A stretch of 35,279 bases of DNA from assembly GCA_020444765.1 (NCBI GenBank), contig JAGRHW010000002.1, positions 1 through 35,279 of the forward strand, read 5' to 3'. How positions within the stretch are numbered: position 1 is the stretch's first letter; each line of letters starts with the position of its first letter. This DNA comes from Gammaproteobacteria bacterium. GTDB taxonomy: Bacteria; Pseudomonadota; Gammaproteobacteria; Granulosicoccales; Granulosicoccaceae. The notes below the pieces were generated by a model that was given only the letters and a program-made list of their open reading frames with translations, had not been told where the DNA came from and did not search any database. Position numbers and translations under genes: made by a program. Shown piece after piece: positions 1 through 8,293 of this stretch.

Positions 1-563
1 GTATCTACGAAGTTCCCTACGGCATCAAGATCAGTGACGTGCTTGCGCTTTGCCGGGCGGAAAATGCCGGGGCCGTGCAGATGGCCGGCGCGGCCGGGGA
101 GACTGTACCCGCGTCCGAGTTCGAGCGCCAAATCCTGTTTGAGGATTTGTCGACAGGCGGGTCGCTTATTGTATTCAATGAAAAGCGGGATCTGCTCGAT
201 ATGGTGGAGAATTTTGCGGAATTCTTTGTTCATGAAAGCTGCGGATTCTGCACGCCTTGCCGGGTCGGCGGTGTACTGCTGCGAGATCTGGTGAAAAAGG
301 TCAAGGCCGGCAGGGCCAGCAACTACGATGTGCAGGAGATGGAAAAGATCGCCTCCATGATGCAGAAAACGGCTTTTTGCGGACTTGGCAGTACCGCTCC
401 CAATGCGGTGCTTGACAGTCTGAAAAAGCTGCCGCAAATCTATCAGTCCAGATTACAGCAAAGCAGATTCATACCGGCTTTCGATCTGGATGCGGCGCTT
501 GGGGAGGCAAGGGAGATAGCCGGCAGAGAGGATCGTCACGCGCACCTGGAGCAGAATCCATGA
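1..563 (+). CDS. hoxF: NAD-reducing hydrogenase diaphorase subunit HoxF, 3' end
   Basis: This is the C-terminal part of the flavoprotein subunit that passes electrons between NAD(H) and the hydrogenase module through FMN and an Fe-S cluster. The reading frame is open from base 3, so the start and the NuoE-like and FMN/NADH-binding parts lie outside the window. Seen: ESCGFCTPCR, the [4Fe-4S] ligand motif of NuoF/HoxF proteins, followed about 40 residues later by the fourth cysteine in TAFCGLG. The stop overlaps the hoxU start (ATGA, 4 bp), as expected for a co-translated hox operon. The order hoxF-hoxU-hoxY-hoxH supports HoxF over NuoF of respiratory complex I. The cut at the left edge is a window boundary, not a truncation. 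Confidence 0.93.
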   Translation, partial: IYEVPYGIKISDVLALCRAENAGAVQMAGAAGETVPASEFERQILFEDLSTGGSLIVFNEKRDLLDMVENFAEFFVHESCGFCTPCRVGGVLLRDLVKKVKAGRASNYDVQEMEKIASMMQKTAFCGLGSTAPNAVLDSLKKLPQIYQSRLQQSRFIPAFDLDAALGEAREIAGREDRHAHLEQNP

Positions 564-1297
564 GTGAAAAGTCCCGTACATTCAGGCTCAACGGCAAATC
601 GATCGACTTCAATCCGGGCGATACGGTGATGGCTGCGGCGATGCGCGCCGATGTGTATATTCCGCATCTGTGCTATCACCCGCAATACAAGCCGCATGGT
701 TCCTGCCGTTTGTGTGTGGTGGAGATCAACGGTCGTTTCGTGTCTTCATGTACTCTGCCGGCGAGTGAGGACCTGGTCGTCGACAGCGAGTCGGCGCAAC
801 TCGGCGAATACCGCAAAAGCCTGCTGCAGATGCTGTTTGTCGAGGGCAATCACGTTTGTCCGGGCTGCGAAAAAAGCGGTAATTGTCAGCTGCAGGCGTT
901 GGCTTATCGGGAAAACATGCTGTCGCCGCACTTTACGCATTTTTTCCCCAAGCGGCCGGTCGATGCCTCGCATCACGAAGTCGCGCTTGATTTCGACCGT
1001 TGTATCCTGTGTGAACTTTGTGTTCGCGCCAGCCGCGATACGGACGGCAAGAATCTGTTTTCCATCGGTGGTCGGGGGGCAAAAAACCATCTGCAGATCA
1101 ACAGCGCGACCGGCAAGCTCGGCGATACGGATTTCTCGATCGACGATGCGGCGGCAAAAGTCTGCCCGGTCGGCGTGTTTCTGCCAAAACACAAGGGATA
1201 TAACCTGCCGATCGGCAAGCGGCTTTATGACGAGCAGCCGATAGACACTGTCGGCGATGCCAACAGGAAGAGTGTCGAGGTGGCCGGCGATGAGTGA
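560..1297 (+). CDS. hoxU: NAD-reducing hydrogenase diaphorase subunit HoxU
   Basis: Iron-sulfur subunit linking the hydrogenase module (HoxYH) to the flavin subunit HoxF. The 245-residue protein has three ligand sets in the order of the N-terminal part of NuoG. First is a plant-type [2Fe-2S] site (C38, C49, C52, C64). Second is the H98-x-C100-x2-C103-x5-C109 site in NHVCPGCEKSGNC. Third is a [4Fe-4S] site formed by C148, C151 and C154 in CILCELC with distal C202. Length fits HoxU, which is much shorter than NuoG. It starts in the ATGA overlap with hoxF and overlaps hoxY by 8 bp, so translation is probably coupled. Cytoplasmic; no signal peptide. Confidence 0.95.
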   Translation: MSEKSRTFRLNGKSIDFNPGDTVMAAAMRADVYIPHLCYHPQYKPHGSCRLCVVEINGRFVSSCTLPASEDLVVDSESAQLGEYRKSLLQMLFVEGNHVCPGCEKSGNCQLQALAYRENMLSPHFTHFFPKRPVDASHHEVALDFDRCILCELCVRASRDTDGKNLFSIGGRGAKNHLQINSATGKLGDTDFSIDDAAAKVCPVGVFLPKHKGYNLPIGKRLYDEQPIDTVGDANRKSVEVAGDE

Positions 1298-1829
1298 GAA
1301 ATTACGTCTGTCGACAGTTTCCCTGGCCGGGTGCTTTGGTTGTCATATGTCTTTGCTGGATATAGACGAACGGATTCTTAAACTGGTTGAGCTGGTTGAA
1401 TTCGATCGCTCGCCGATCACCGATATCAAAAAACTCGGTGCCTGCGATATCGGTATTATCGAAGGCGGCGTTGCAAATGCCGAAAACGTCGAGGTGCTGC
1501 GCGAATTCCGCAAGCAGTGCAAACTGCTGGTGGCGACAGGCGCCTGTGCGGTCAATGGCGGAATTCCGGCGATGCGTAACAAGTTTACGGTGCGTGAGTG
1601 TCTGGAAGAATCCTATATCGATGGTATGGGATTATACAACTCCGGTATCCCGAACGACCCTGAGTTGCCGCTGCTGCTGAACAAAGTACACCCGGTGCAC
1701 GAGGTGGTGCTGATTGACTATTTTCTGCCCGGTTGCCCGCCTTCGGGTGACACGATCTGGACGTTTCTTACCGAGCTTATCGAAGGCAAGCCGGTGAGTT
1801 TTCCGTATACGCAAATACACTATGATTGA
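1290..1829 (+). CDS. hoxY: [NiFe] hydrogenase small subunit HoxY
   Basis: Small subunit of the bidirectional group 3d-type [NiFe] hydrogenase; it holds the proximal Fe-S cluster that takes electrons from the NiFe site in HoxH. Seen: C15 and C18 in AGCFGCHMS, E58 in EGG, C86 in TGACAVNGG and C149 in PGCPPSGD, the usual four-cysteine set. The protein has 179 residues and no Tat signal, as expected for the soluble HoxY type and unlike periplasmic uptake hydrogenases. The ATG at 1290, inside the end of hoxU, is preferred over an upstream alternative at 1257, because the extra 11 residues are unlike HoxY and overlap hoxU further. Confidence 0.95.
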   Translation: MSEKLRLSTVSLAGCFGCHMSLLDIDERILKLVELVEFDRSPITDIKKLGACDIGIIEGGVANAENVEVLREFRKQCKLLVATGACAVNGGIPAMRNKFTVRECLEESYIDGMGLYNSGIPNDPELPLLLNKVHPVHEVVLIDYFLPGCPPSGDTIWTFLTELIEGKPVSFPYTQIHYD

Positions 1830-1850
1830 GCACCAGATACAGAGGTCAGC

Positions 1851-3341
1851 ATGAGCGATTCACTGGAAACCACGGATCATCCGGAAAAGCTGCGACGTGT
1901 GGCCATAGATCCCCTGACCCGGGTTGAAGGGCATGGCAAGGTTACGCTGCTGCTGGATGAGGACAATCAGGTCAAGCAGGCGCGGCTGCATATCGTCGAG
2001 TTTCGCGGCTTTGAGAAATTTATTCAAAACAGGCCGTATTGGGAATTGCCGGTTCTGGTACAGCGTTTGTGCGGTATTTGTCCGGTCAGTCATCATCTGG
2101 CGGCGGCCAAGGCCTGTGATCAGCTGATCGGCGCCAGCATCACGCCGACCGCGGAAAAGATCAGGCGGCTGATGCATTACGGTCAGGTCTTGCAGTCGCA
2201 CGCCTTGCATTTTTTTCATCTTTCCTCACCGGATCTGCTGTTCGGTTTTGATGACGAGGTTCGACATCGCAATATCGTCGGTGTTATCGCCGATTATCCG
2301 GATATCGCCAAACAAGGCGTGATGCTGCGCAAATTCGGTCAGGAAGTCATTCGGGTCACGGCCGGCAAACGCATCCACGGAACCGGCGCGATACCCGGTG
2401 GCGTGAACAAAGCGGTTTCACTGGAAGAAAGGCGCTATCTGTCGACAGATATCAAACAGGTGATCGCCTGGGCGCAAGAGGCGGTTGGGCTGATCAAGAA
2501 AGTCTATTTTGCTCAGGAAGACTATCATCGCCGTTTCGCCGGTATCGACAGTCATATGCTGAGCCTTGTCAATCCACAAGGTGGATTTGAGCTGTATGAC
2601 GGAAACCTGCGTGCAAAAAGCAAAGACGACGAGATGATTTTCGACCAGCAGTCCTGTGATCATTATGCAAGCCTGATTCAGGAAGGTGTGAAAAACTGGA
2701 CATACATGAAATTCCCGTTTATCAGCCGGCTGGGCGAGGAGCAGGGCTGGTACCGGGTCGGACCGCTGGCCAGGGTCAATAACTGTGATTTTATGGATAC
2801 ACCGCTGGCCGAAGAGCAGCGGCGTATCTTCCGCGAGGCGGCCCGGGGCGGGCTGGTGCAGAGTACCCTGGCGTTTCACTGGGCGCGGCTGATCGAGTTG
2901 TTGTATTGTGCCGAAGCGATCGAAGGACTGCTGCAGGACGATGCGCTGTCCGGTGATGAGCTTGTAAATCACGGCGCTCTGCAACAAACCGGTATCGGCG
3001 TGATCGAGGCGCCACGCGGGACTCTGTTCCATCACTATGAGATTAACCAGGACGGCCTGGTGGAACGCGCCAACCTGATCGTCTCGACGACCAACAACAA
3101 CCAGGCCATGAACGAGTCGGTGCGTCAGGTTGCCCGCGAGTATCTGAGCGGTCACGAGATTACCGAACCGCTGCTCAATCAGATCGAGGTGGCGATTCGC
3201 GCCTACGATCCGTGTCTATCCTGTGCGACGCATGCTCTTGGCCGGATGCCGCTGGAAATATCCCTGCAGGATGTGGACGGCGTGGAGCTTGATTGCCTGC
3301 AGAAGGATCATGATGGACGGTTCCATCGAATCACACCCTGA
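1851..3341 (+). CDS. hoxH: [NiFe] hydrogenase large subunit HoxH
   Basis: Catalytic subunit that oxidises or produces H2 at a NiFe(CN)2CO centre. Both nickel-ligating motifs are intact: RLCGICPVSHH with C74 and C77 near the N terminus, and DPCLSCATHA with C455 and C458 near the C terminus. About 34 residues follow the last motif; in this family a C-terminal extension is removed after nickel insertion by a dedicated protease, which fits the protease gene immediately downstream. Length of 496 residues is usual for HoxH. The start ATG follows a purine-rich AGAGGTCAGC. The gene lies 21 bp after hoxY. Confidence 0.96.
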   Translation: MSDSLETTDHPEKLRRVAIDPLTRVEGHGKVTLLLDEDNQVKQARLHIVEFRGFEKFIQNRPYWELPVLVQRLCGICPVSHHLAAAKACDQLIGASITPTAEKIRRLMHYGQVLQSHALHFFHLSSPDLLFGFDDEVRHRNIVGVIADYPDIAKQGVMLRKFGQEVIRVTAGKRIHGTGAIPGGVNKAVSLEERRYLSTDIKQVIAWAQEAVGLIKKVYFAQEDYHRRFAGIDSHMLSLVNPQGGFELYDGNLRAKSKDDEMIFDQQSCDHYASLIQEGVKNWTYMKFPFISRLGEEQGWYRVGPLARVNNCDFMDTPLAEEQRRIFREAARGGLVQSTLAFHWARLIELLYCAEAIEGLLQDDALSGDELVNHGALQQTGIGVIEAPRGTLFHHYEINQDGLVERANLIVSTTNNNQAMNESVRQVAREYLSGHEITEPLLNQIEVAIRAYDPCLSCATHALGRMPLEISLQDVDGVELDCLQKDHDGRFHRITP

Positions 3342-3843
3342 TGAACCGTCACCCGACGGGCAGGATCGGATCACGGTCATCAGCTACGGCAATCCATCAC
3401 GCGGCGACGACGCGATCGGACCCCTGATGTTCGATCGTCTGCAAAACGCGCAGACAAATGGCGACATTCCATCAAGCGTGACCCTGGTGACCGACTTTCA
3501 GTTACAGGTCGAGCATATTCTCGATTTCGCCGATGCCAACGCCGTGATTTTCGTTGATGCCAGCCTGATCGATGCCGCGCCTTTTTCCGTTGTTCGGCTG
3601 GTCCCGCGCGCGGATCATACCTTCAGCAGTCACGCCTTGAGCCCGCAGAGCCTGTTGGCGGTCTACGAATCCGTGATTGGCAAGCCGGCGCCACCGGCGC
3701 AATTGCTGGCAGTTCGCGCCTATGATTTTGATCTGGGTGGCGACATGTCGGCCAGAGCCCGTAAAAACCTGGATCTGGCGGAACGGTTTCTGCGCCGTCA
3801 ACTGCTCGCTCAGTCTTCTGCATGTCGGGAAAGTACCGCCTGA
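3313..3843 (+). CDS. hoxW: Hydrogenase maturation endopeptidase HoxW
   Basis: Predicted protease that cleaves the C-terminal extension of HoxH once nickel is in place. Seen from the chosen ATG: the GNPSRGDDAIGP motif (residues 27-38), D82 in FVDASLID and H107 in SSHALSP, which correspond to the metal-binding acidic residues and histidine of the HyaD/HybD/HoxW family. Product is 176 residues. AGAAGGA stands just before two consecutive ATG codons (3310 and 3313); either is possible. Both start inside the end of hoxH, giving a 29-32 bp overlap and probable translational coupling. Further upstream in-frame codons only translate hoxH out of frame. It is the last hox gene seen; no hyp accessory genes lie in this window. 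Confidence 0.9.
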   Translation: MDGSIESHPDEPSPDGQDRITVISYGNPSRGDDAIGPLMFDRLQNAQTNGDIPSSVTLVTDFQLQVEHILDFADANAVIFVDASLIDAAPFSVVRLVPRADHTFSSHALSPQSLLAVYESVIGKPAPPAQLLAVRAYDFDLGGDMSARARKNLDLAERFLRRQLLAQSSACRESTA

Positions 3844-3928
3844 TCTCGAAAAACGGGACAAAACTTGCTGGATTTTTTCTGTTGAGTACAGCTCTATCCG
3901 GCTGAGTGCTGCCTGGCATGTTTCAACA

Positions 3929-3946
3929 CAGAGACTCCGGACAGGC
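3929..3946 (+). repeat. Copy 1 of a short dispersed intergenic repeat
   Basis: CAGAGACTCCGGACAGGC lies in the 225-bp space between hoxW and the pilus genes. Nearly the same word (two mismatches) recurs 30 kb away at 33889-33906, also between genes. Preceding bases also resemble each other (GCTGC...CATG...TTT in both). Here AGACTCCG is partly repeated inverted as CGGAGAGTCT, so it can form a bulged stem, but no T run follows and I do not call a terminator. Two copies in one window suggest a genome-wide family; this is inference. Confidence 0.4.
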
Positions 3947-4021
3947 TTCGGAGAGTCTGTTCCACGGCTCATAAACTTTTGAAATCGCGACGATTGCCGC
4001 TAATAGACGGATGAAATCAGC

Positions 4022-4040
4022 CCTATCCAGGATGGATAGG
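4022..4040 (+). promoter_or_regulatory. Perfect 7-bp inverted repeat upstream of the minor pilin operon
   Basis: CCTATCC and GGATAGG flank a 5-base spacer, 29 bp before the first minor pseudopilin gene. The symmetry fits a dimeric repressor or activator site, or a small stem in the 5' leader. No regulator can be assigned from sequence alone. Confidence 0.35.
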
Positions 4041-4068
4041 CGCCAACAGGGACGAGGGTTTTCAGGTC

Positions 4069-4602
4069 ATGCGGACTGCCCGCACAAAGGGATTTACATT
4101 GATTGAGGTTTTACTGGTGGTCGCAATCCTGGCGATCACTGCCTCTGTCGCCTTGCCGACACTGTCTTCGGCCGATTCCAAGTATCTGGATATTGCCGCC
4201 AATGATTTGGCGCAGGCGATACGTTTTGCCCGCTCCGAAGCGATCCGTACCGGGCAACCGCACGGGATCAATCTGGATGAGTCCGATACGCGGTTCCGTC
4301 TTTATGTCTACACGAGCAGTGCGGAATACATCGTGCGTAATCCGCTCGACAAGTCGCTTTACCAACTGAACTTCGGCACCGGTGACAGTCGCGTCGCCAT
4401 CGCGCAAAAGGCTATCAAGTTTCAGGGGCTATCCGTTAATTATCAGTCCTATATCGTGTTTGCCGGCGGCACCGGTGTGCCGGTTTCCGGTAGCGCCGGT
4501 TCGCCGAAGACGCTGGAAAGCGCGGAGTTCGTGCTTCAGCACGGCGTTGATCAACGCAAGGTGCAGGTAGCGCCGGTCAGCGCCAGGGTGACCGTGTTAT
4601 GA
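4069..4602 (+). CDS. GspH/FimT-family minor pseudopilin (MshC-like position)
   Basis: Minor subunit predicted to initiate or cap a type IV pilus. The leader ends at G8, followed by FTLIEVLLVVAI, the class III prepilin cleavage site with Glu at mature position 5, then one hydrophobic helix. Residues 45-65 (NDLAQAIRFARSEAIRTG) are the conserved GspH/FimT segment. First of four pseudopilin genes joined by 4-bp ATGA overlaps, so it probably heads an operon. In MSHA loci the equivalent position is mshC. A prepilin peptidase is needed for processing, and none is encoded in this window. Confidence 0.85.
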   Translation: MRTARTKGFTLIEVLLVVAILAITASVALPTLSSADSKYLDIAANDLAQAIRFARSEAIRTGQPHGINLDESDTRFRLYVYTSSAEYIVRNPLDKSLYQLNFGTGDSRVAIAQKAIKFQGLSVNYQSYIVFAGGTGVPVSGSAGSPKTLESAEFVLQHGVDQRKVQVAPVSARVTVL

Positions 4603-5096
4603 ACAAGCCGTCTATCTTTGCCCGACCGGGATCACGCCAGGCCGGTCTTTCCTATGTCGAAGTGGTCGTGTCGATCGTGATCATCTCCGCGGCGCTGGTG
4701 CCGGCCTTGCAGGCAGTGCAGAGCGGAATCCAATCGGCAACGGTACACGAAGATCTGGCGCAAAAGCACTATTATCTGCTGTCCAAAATGCAGGAGGTGC
4801 AGGCCACGTCTTTTGACGAATTGCTGGCCGCGGCCGATGCCGCCGGCGCCCATACCGCAGCGAGCAGCTATTCGGATGCCAGCGGTACGGATGACCGGCG
4901 GGTGGTTTACCTGTCTTTTTATGATGCGGACGATTCAGACGGCGATAACAATCCCTTTACGATCGACGATCCGAATACCGACGGTGACAACAATCCCTAT
5001 ACCGCGTCACTTGACGAGGCCGGTGTCCCTTTGGTCTGGATCAGGACTGAAATCCAGAACTCGCCGTTCAGCCTGGAAACCCTGGTCCGTCGATGA
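4599..5096 (+). CDS. PilV-like minor pseudopilin with Asp-rich insertion (MshD-like position)
   Basis: 165-residue prepilin-like protein. Cleavage is predicted after G16, giving LSYVEVVVSIVII with Glu at +5. The globular part contains an acidic insertion at residues 109-140 built from two near copies of a D-G-D-N-N-P-[FY]-T unit, which looks like short Ca2+-binding loops. Overlaps its neighbours by 4 bp on both sides. The family assignment rests on the N-terminal helix and gene order; the rest of PilV/MshD proteins is poorly conserved, so the subfamily is less certain than the pilin class. Confidence 0.78.
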   Translation: MNKPSIFARPGSRQAGLSYVEVVVSIVIISAALVPALQAVQSGIQSATVHEDLAQKHYYLLSKMQEVQATSFDELLAAADAAGAHTAASSYSDASGTDDRRVVYLSFYDADDSDGDNNPFTIDDPNTDGDNNPYTASLDEAGVPLVWIRTEIQNSPFSLETLVRR

Positions 5097-6064
5097 ACAG
5101 AAATACCGCAAGCCGGTTTTCCCCAGGACGCTACCTGCAACGCGGTGTAACGCTGGTGGAGCTGATGGTGACGGTTTCCATTACCGGCATTCTTATGGCC
5201 GGCCTGATGGGGCTGGTCGGTGAAAGTCTGCACATCGAGTCGGTCACCCGCCAGCGGATCGATCTGGTCCAGCAGGCCCGCTTTGCCATGCAGCGCATGA
5301 CCACAGCGGTGGGTAAATCAGGTTATTTGATGCTGCCGCTGGTTGACAGCCCATATACAGCCTGGTCTGAAGCAGTGCGTGACGTGCTTGCGGTAACCCT
5401 GGACCCGACCCTCGACAGAGACGCCGATGGCTGGGCGGACGCCAATAACGACAAGGATTTTCAGGACAGCAACCAGAACGGTATCAGAGACGACGGCGAA
5501 TGGCAGCGAATCGACGAGGATACCAGTGGCGACATGACCAACGACGATGAGTCCGGCATCGTCGGCATCGATGATGACGGTGATGGTCTGGTCGATGAGG
5601 CACACAAGAATGATGATGATGAGGGCAGCGTCTTCGACGAGGATTTGCAACCCTTGCAGGACGCCGATGGCGACTTATCGTTTTCAGAAGACCTGGGCGA
5701 GGATATGAATGGCGATGGAGCGTCCGGTATAAGCGGCGTCGATGACGATGGGGACGGGGCGTTCGATGAGGGCAATCAAAAAGACGATGATGAAGACGGG
5801 CTCAGCGATGAGGATTGGCTGGACCCGGTGGTTTTTTATCTGAACGGTACTGATCTGATTGAACGGACACCGGCGATCAATCCGGTCGACGGTAATGATT
5901 TTATTGAGAATGTGATCGCCGATCATGTCTCGGCCTTTACCGTAACGCGGCATGGCGTCGGCTATCAACTGAATCCGCTGCTAACGATTGACCTGACCCT
6001 GACTGCTGACGACGGGGAATCCATAAGCCTGAGCGCAACGGTTGCGCAGGGTGGTCTGCTGTGA
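5093..6064 (+). CDS. PilW-like minor pseudopilin with Ca2+-binding-type repeats (MshO-like position)
   Basis: 323 residues. A class III leader ends at G18, followed by VTLVELMVTVSITG (Glu at +5) and a PilW-type helix continuing to RFAMQRMTTAV. Residues about 103-243 are a long Asp/Gly/Asn-rich insert with repeated DDDGDG and D-x-N-x-D-G units (for example IDDDGDGLVDEA and VDDDGDGAFDEG), resembling thrombospondin type 3 or EF-hand-like calcium loops. After the insert comes a typical beta-rich C-terminal part. The insert suggests Ca2+-dependent folding or stability of the pilus tip, which is inference. Overlaps both neighbouring pseudopilin genes by 4 bp. Confidence 0.82.
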   Translation: MNRNTASRFSPGRYLQRGVTLVELMVTVSITGILMAGLMGLVGESLHIESVTRQRIDLVQQARFAMQRMTTAVGKSGYLMLPLVDSPYTAWSEAVRDVLAVTLDPTLDRDADGWADANNDKDFQDSNQNGIRDDGEWQRIDEDTSGDMTNDDESGIVGIDDDGDGLVDEAHKNDDDEGSVFDEDLQPLQDADGDLSFSEDLGEDMNGDGASGISGVDDDGDGAFDEGNQKDDDEDGLSDEDWLDPVVFYLNGTDLIERTPAINPVDGNDFIENVIADHVSAFTVTRHGVGYQLNPLLTIDLTLTADDGESISLSATVAQGGLL

Positions 6065-8172
6065 AAGCCGAGCGGGGTTTTGTACTGATCGGGGTGGTCT
6101 TTGCGCTGTTCGTCATCGCCAGTGCAAGCCTGGTGATCAACCGTGAAGGCGGCATGAACGTGCGCATGGCGGGTGACGAGCTGGCTGTTTCAAAAGCGCG
6201 TGGCGTTGCCCAGGCCGGTATCAATCATTTGCTGGCGAGTGCCAATCAGTCCGAATGTGAAAACTATCCTGATATTACAGCTGCGGCATTCGGTGAGCAC
6301 TCCTATAGTGCAACCATATCGCCGACCTCCGGCTCGCCCGTCAGGGTCAGCTCTGTTGCGACGCTGGATGACGGAACAGTTGTCAGTATGGAGCGTGAGC
6401 AGGCGCCGGTTTATCAGGCAATGAAGCCCGGGATCGTGATAAGCAGTGCCGATGGTGCCGGGAAAGATTCGTATATATCGGACTTCTTTCTCTCAAGAAA
6501 CAGTAACTTTGGAACCGCTTCTTCGCTGTCAGTTGGTGATAATGCGTTAAGCGAAAACTATTCCTTGTTCAAGTTCGATCTGTCATCCCTGCCCGATAAT
6601 ATCAAGATATTATCTGCCGATATGCAATTGTATCTCAGCGGAATAAGCCTGAGTTCCGGTAACAGCGGTTTGTCTGTTCACCGTATGCTGACTGACTGGA
6701 CCGAAGCAGGGGTTAGCTGGAACACATCCGATGGCAGCAATTCATGGAATATAGACTATAACTACGAAGCCGAGCCCAGCAGTAAACTGGCGATGACGAG
6801 CACCAACTCAGGGTCGCGAGATTTTGACATGACCGCCTTGGTACAGGCCTGGAACAGCGGCATGTATGAAAACTACGGAGTCGTGTTGCTGCCGGATAAT
6901 ATAACCAGTCTTGCTATCGACAGCGGCGAAGCCAGCGACACGACGCGTGTGCCGACTCTGACGGTGCGTTATACCTGCGAATGCGGGTTATTTTGTGATA
7001 CATCGGTACCTTTACCCGATGGTCTGGCGCACTGGAAGTTTGACGAAACCAGCGGCACGGTAGCGGAAGACTCGGTCGGTGGTCATCACGGCAGCACCTC
7101 CGGTACGAACTGGAGTACCGGTGGGCAAATCGATGGAAGCGCCGAGTTTGATGGTTTATCCGATTATATCTATGTACCTCACTCCAGTGATCTGTCGTTT
7201 GACAGGGAGCTGAGCATCTCGGTCTGGGTCAATCTGAGAGACCCGGCAACCGGTTCATATGCCTATCAGTCGATCCTGGGTAAAGGTACCTCGAATTATA
7301 CAGAGGAGTACTGGTTCGGTATCCTGGACGGGCTTCTGGAATTTGGTGTACTGCAATCCGGCAATTGGCACAGCGTGGCTACCGAGGAGACCCTGGCGTT
7401 GCAGCCTGGTATCTGGTATCACCTGGTGGCGACGTTCAGCTCGGTGAGTAATGAAGTCAATCTGTATCTTGATGGCTTGCCTATCGCCAGTGGTTTGCTC
7501 ACCGTTGATCCGGTACCCAAAGCAGAAGCCATCCAGGTTGGTCGCAGCCAGTACGGAGAATTCTGGAACGGCAAAATGGATGATTTAAAGTTGTTTGCCG
7601 AGGTTCTGAGTCCGGAGCAGGTGGCTTCGATAACCGTGGCAGGGGGCAAGAAAATAGCTGAAGAAAGGATTCTGGATCAGTTCAATACGGCCTACAGCTA
7701 TGCCGGTGACGATGGTTCACTGCCATGGAACGGAAGCTGGCAGGAGGTTGGTGAAAATGATGGCCCGGCCAGTGGCGATGAATATGTTAGCGAATTCGGC
7801 ACCCGGCGTTTTGCCGTCAGGTTGCAGGACAATGACAACGGCGGTGAAGGTATAGAGCGGGAAGCTGATCTGACGGCTTGTAATACCGCCTGGCTGGATT
7901 TTGACTACATGCGCCGGGGGCTGGATGCCGGCAGCTGGTCTTCACCCGCAGACTATGTTGCCGTCAGTGTTTCCACTGATGGCATATTCTGGACGGAGCT
8001 GGATCTGCTCTCCGGGCCGGCTAACGATGCGTTGTATTTCCCGGCGAGCTATGATATCTCGGCGTTTATATCCCCGACGACCAGAATCCGCTTCCGGACT
8101 TCGCCGAATATGGGGTCGAGCGAAGGGGTCTATATCGATAATGTCGAGATTCGCCTGTTTGGTTGCCATTGA
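6061..8172 (+). CDS. Large MshP/PilX-like pseudopilin fused to DNRLRE and LamG-type adhesin domains
   Basis: 703 residues. The leader is very short: G6 then FVLIGVVFALFVIASA. Mature position 5 is Gly, not Glu, a trait of MshP and GspK-type tip subunits. Residues up to about 120 look PilX/MshP-like. Residues about 128-310 resemble a DNRLRE domain (SYISDFFLSRNSNFG, LFKFDLSSLP, DWTEAGVSWN). Residues about 319-530 are a LamG/concanavalin-like fold (LAHWKFDE, AEFDGLSDYI, LSISVWVNL). The last 160 residues (LDQFNTAYSYAGDDG to the end) resemble the jelly-roll module of MshQ proteins. It thus looks like MshP and MshQ in a single chain, suited to a tip adhesin binding sugars or surfaces. Ends the minor pilin set; 121 bp separate it from the kinase gene. 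Confidence 0.8.
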   Translation: MKAERGFVLIGVVFALFVIASASLVINREGGMNVRMAGDELAVSKARGVAQAGINHLLASANQSECENYPDITAAAFGEHSYSATISPTSGSPVRVSSVATLDDGTVVSMEREQAPVYQAMKPGIVISSADGAGKDSYISDFFLSRNSNFGTASSLSVGDNALSENYSLFKFDLSSLPDNIKILSADMQLYLSGISLSSGNSGLSVHRMLTDWTEAGVSWNTSDGSNSWNIDYNYEAEPSSKLAMTSTNSGSRDFDMTALVQAWNSGMYENYGVVLLPDNITSLAIDSGEASDTTRVPTLTVRYTCECGLFCDTSVPLPDGLAHWKFDETSGTVAEDSVGGHHGSTSGTNWSTGGQIDGSAEFDGLSDYIYVPHSSDLSFDRELSISVWVNLRDPATGSYAYQSILGKGTSNYTEEYWFGILDGLLEFGVLQSGNWHSVATEETLALQPGIWYHLVATFSSVSNEVNLYLDGLPIASGLLTVDPVPKAEAIQVGRSQYGEFWNGKMDDLKLFAEVLSPEQVASITVAGGKKIAEERILDQFNTAYSYAGDDGSLPWNGSWQEVGENDGPASGDEYVSEFGTRRFAVRLQDNDNGGEGIEREADLTACNTAWLDFDYMRRGLDAGSWSSPADYVAVSVSTDGIFWTELDLLSGPANDALYFPASYDISAFISPTTRIRFRTSPNMGSSEGVYIDNVEIRLFGCH

Positions 8173-8203
8173 TGGCGGCGAGAAGACAAAGGCGGTATAA
8201 AGT

Positions 8204-8229
8204 TTCAGGTATCGGGGCCGTAACCTGAA
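8204..8229 (+). promoter_or_regulatory. Inverted repeat upstream of the histidine kinase gene
   Basis: TTCAGGT and ACCTGAA are perfect 7-bp arms around a 12-base spacer, 65 bp before the kinase start. It may be an operator or a stem in the transcript; no T run follows, so it is not a typical terminator. Confidence 0.3.
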
Positions 8230-8293
8230 CTGAAGGATTAATTCAAACAGACACACGGAGTTGTGGTGAAAAATTCCCTCCCAGGGGGCGCCG

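Noticed and set aside
2418..3155. Long minus-strand open frame opposite hoxH
   Set aside because: It is an antisense shadow of a gene with intact catalytic motifs; GC-rich codon bias keeps the reverse frame open.
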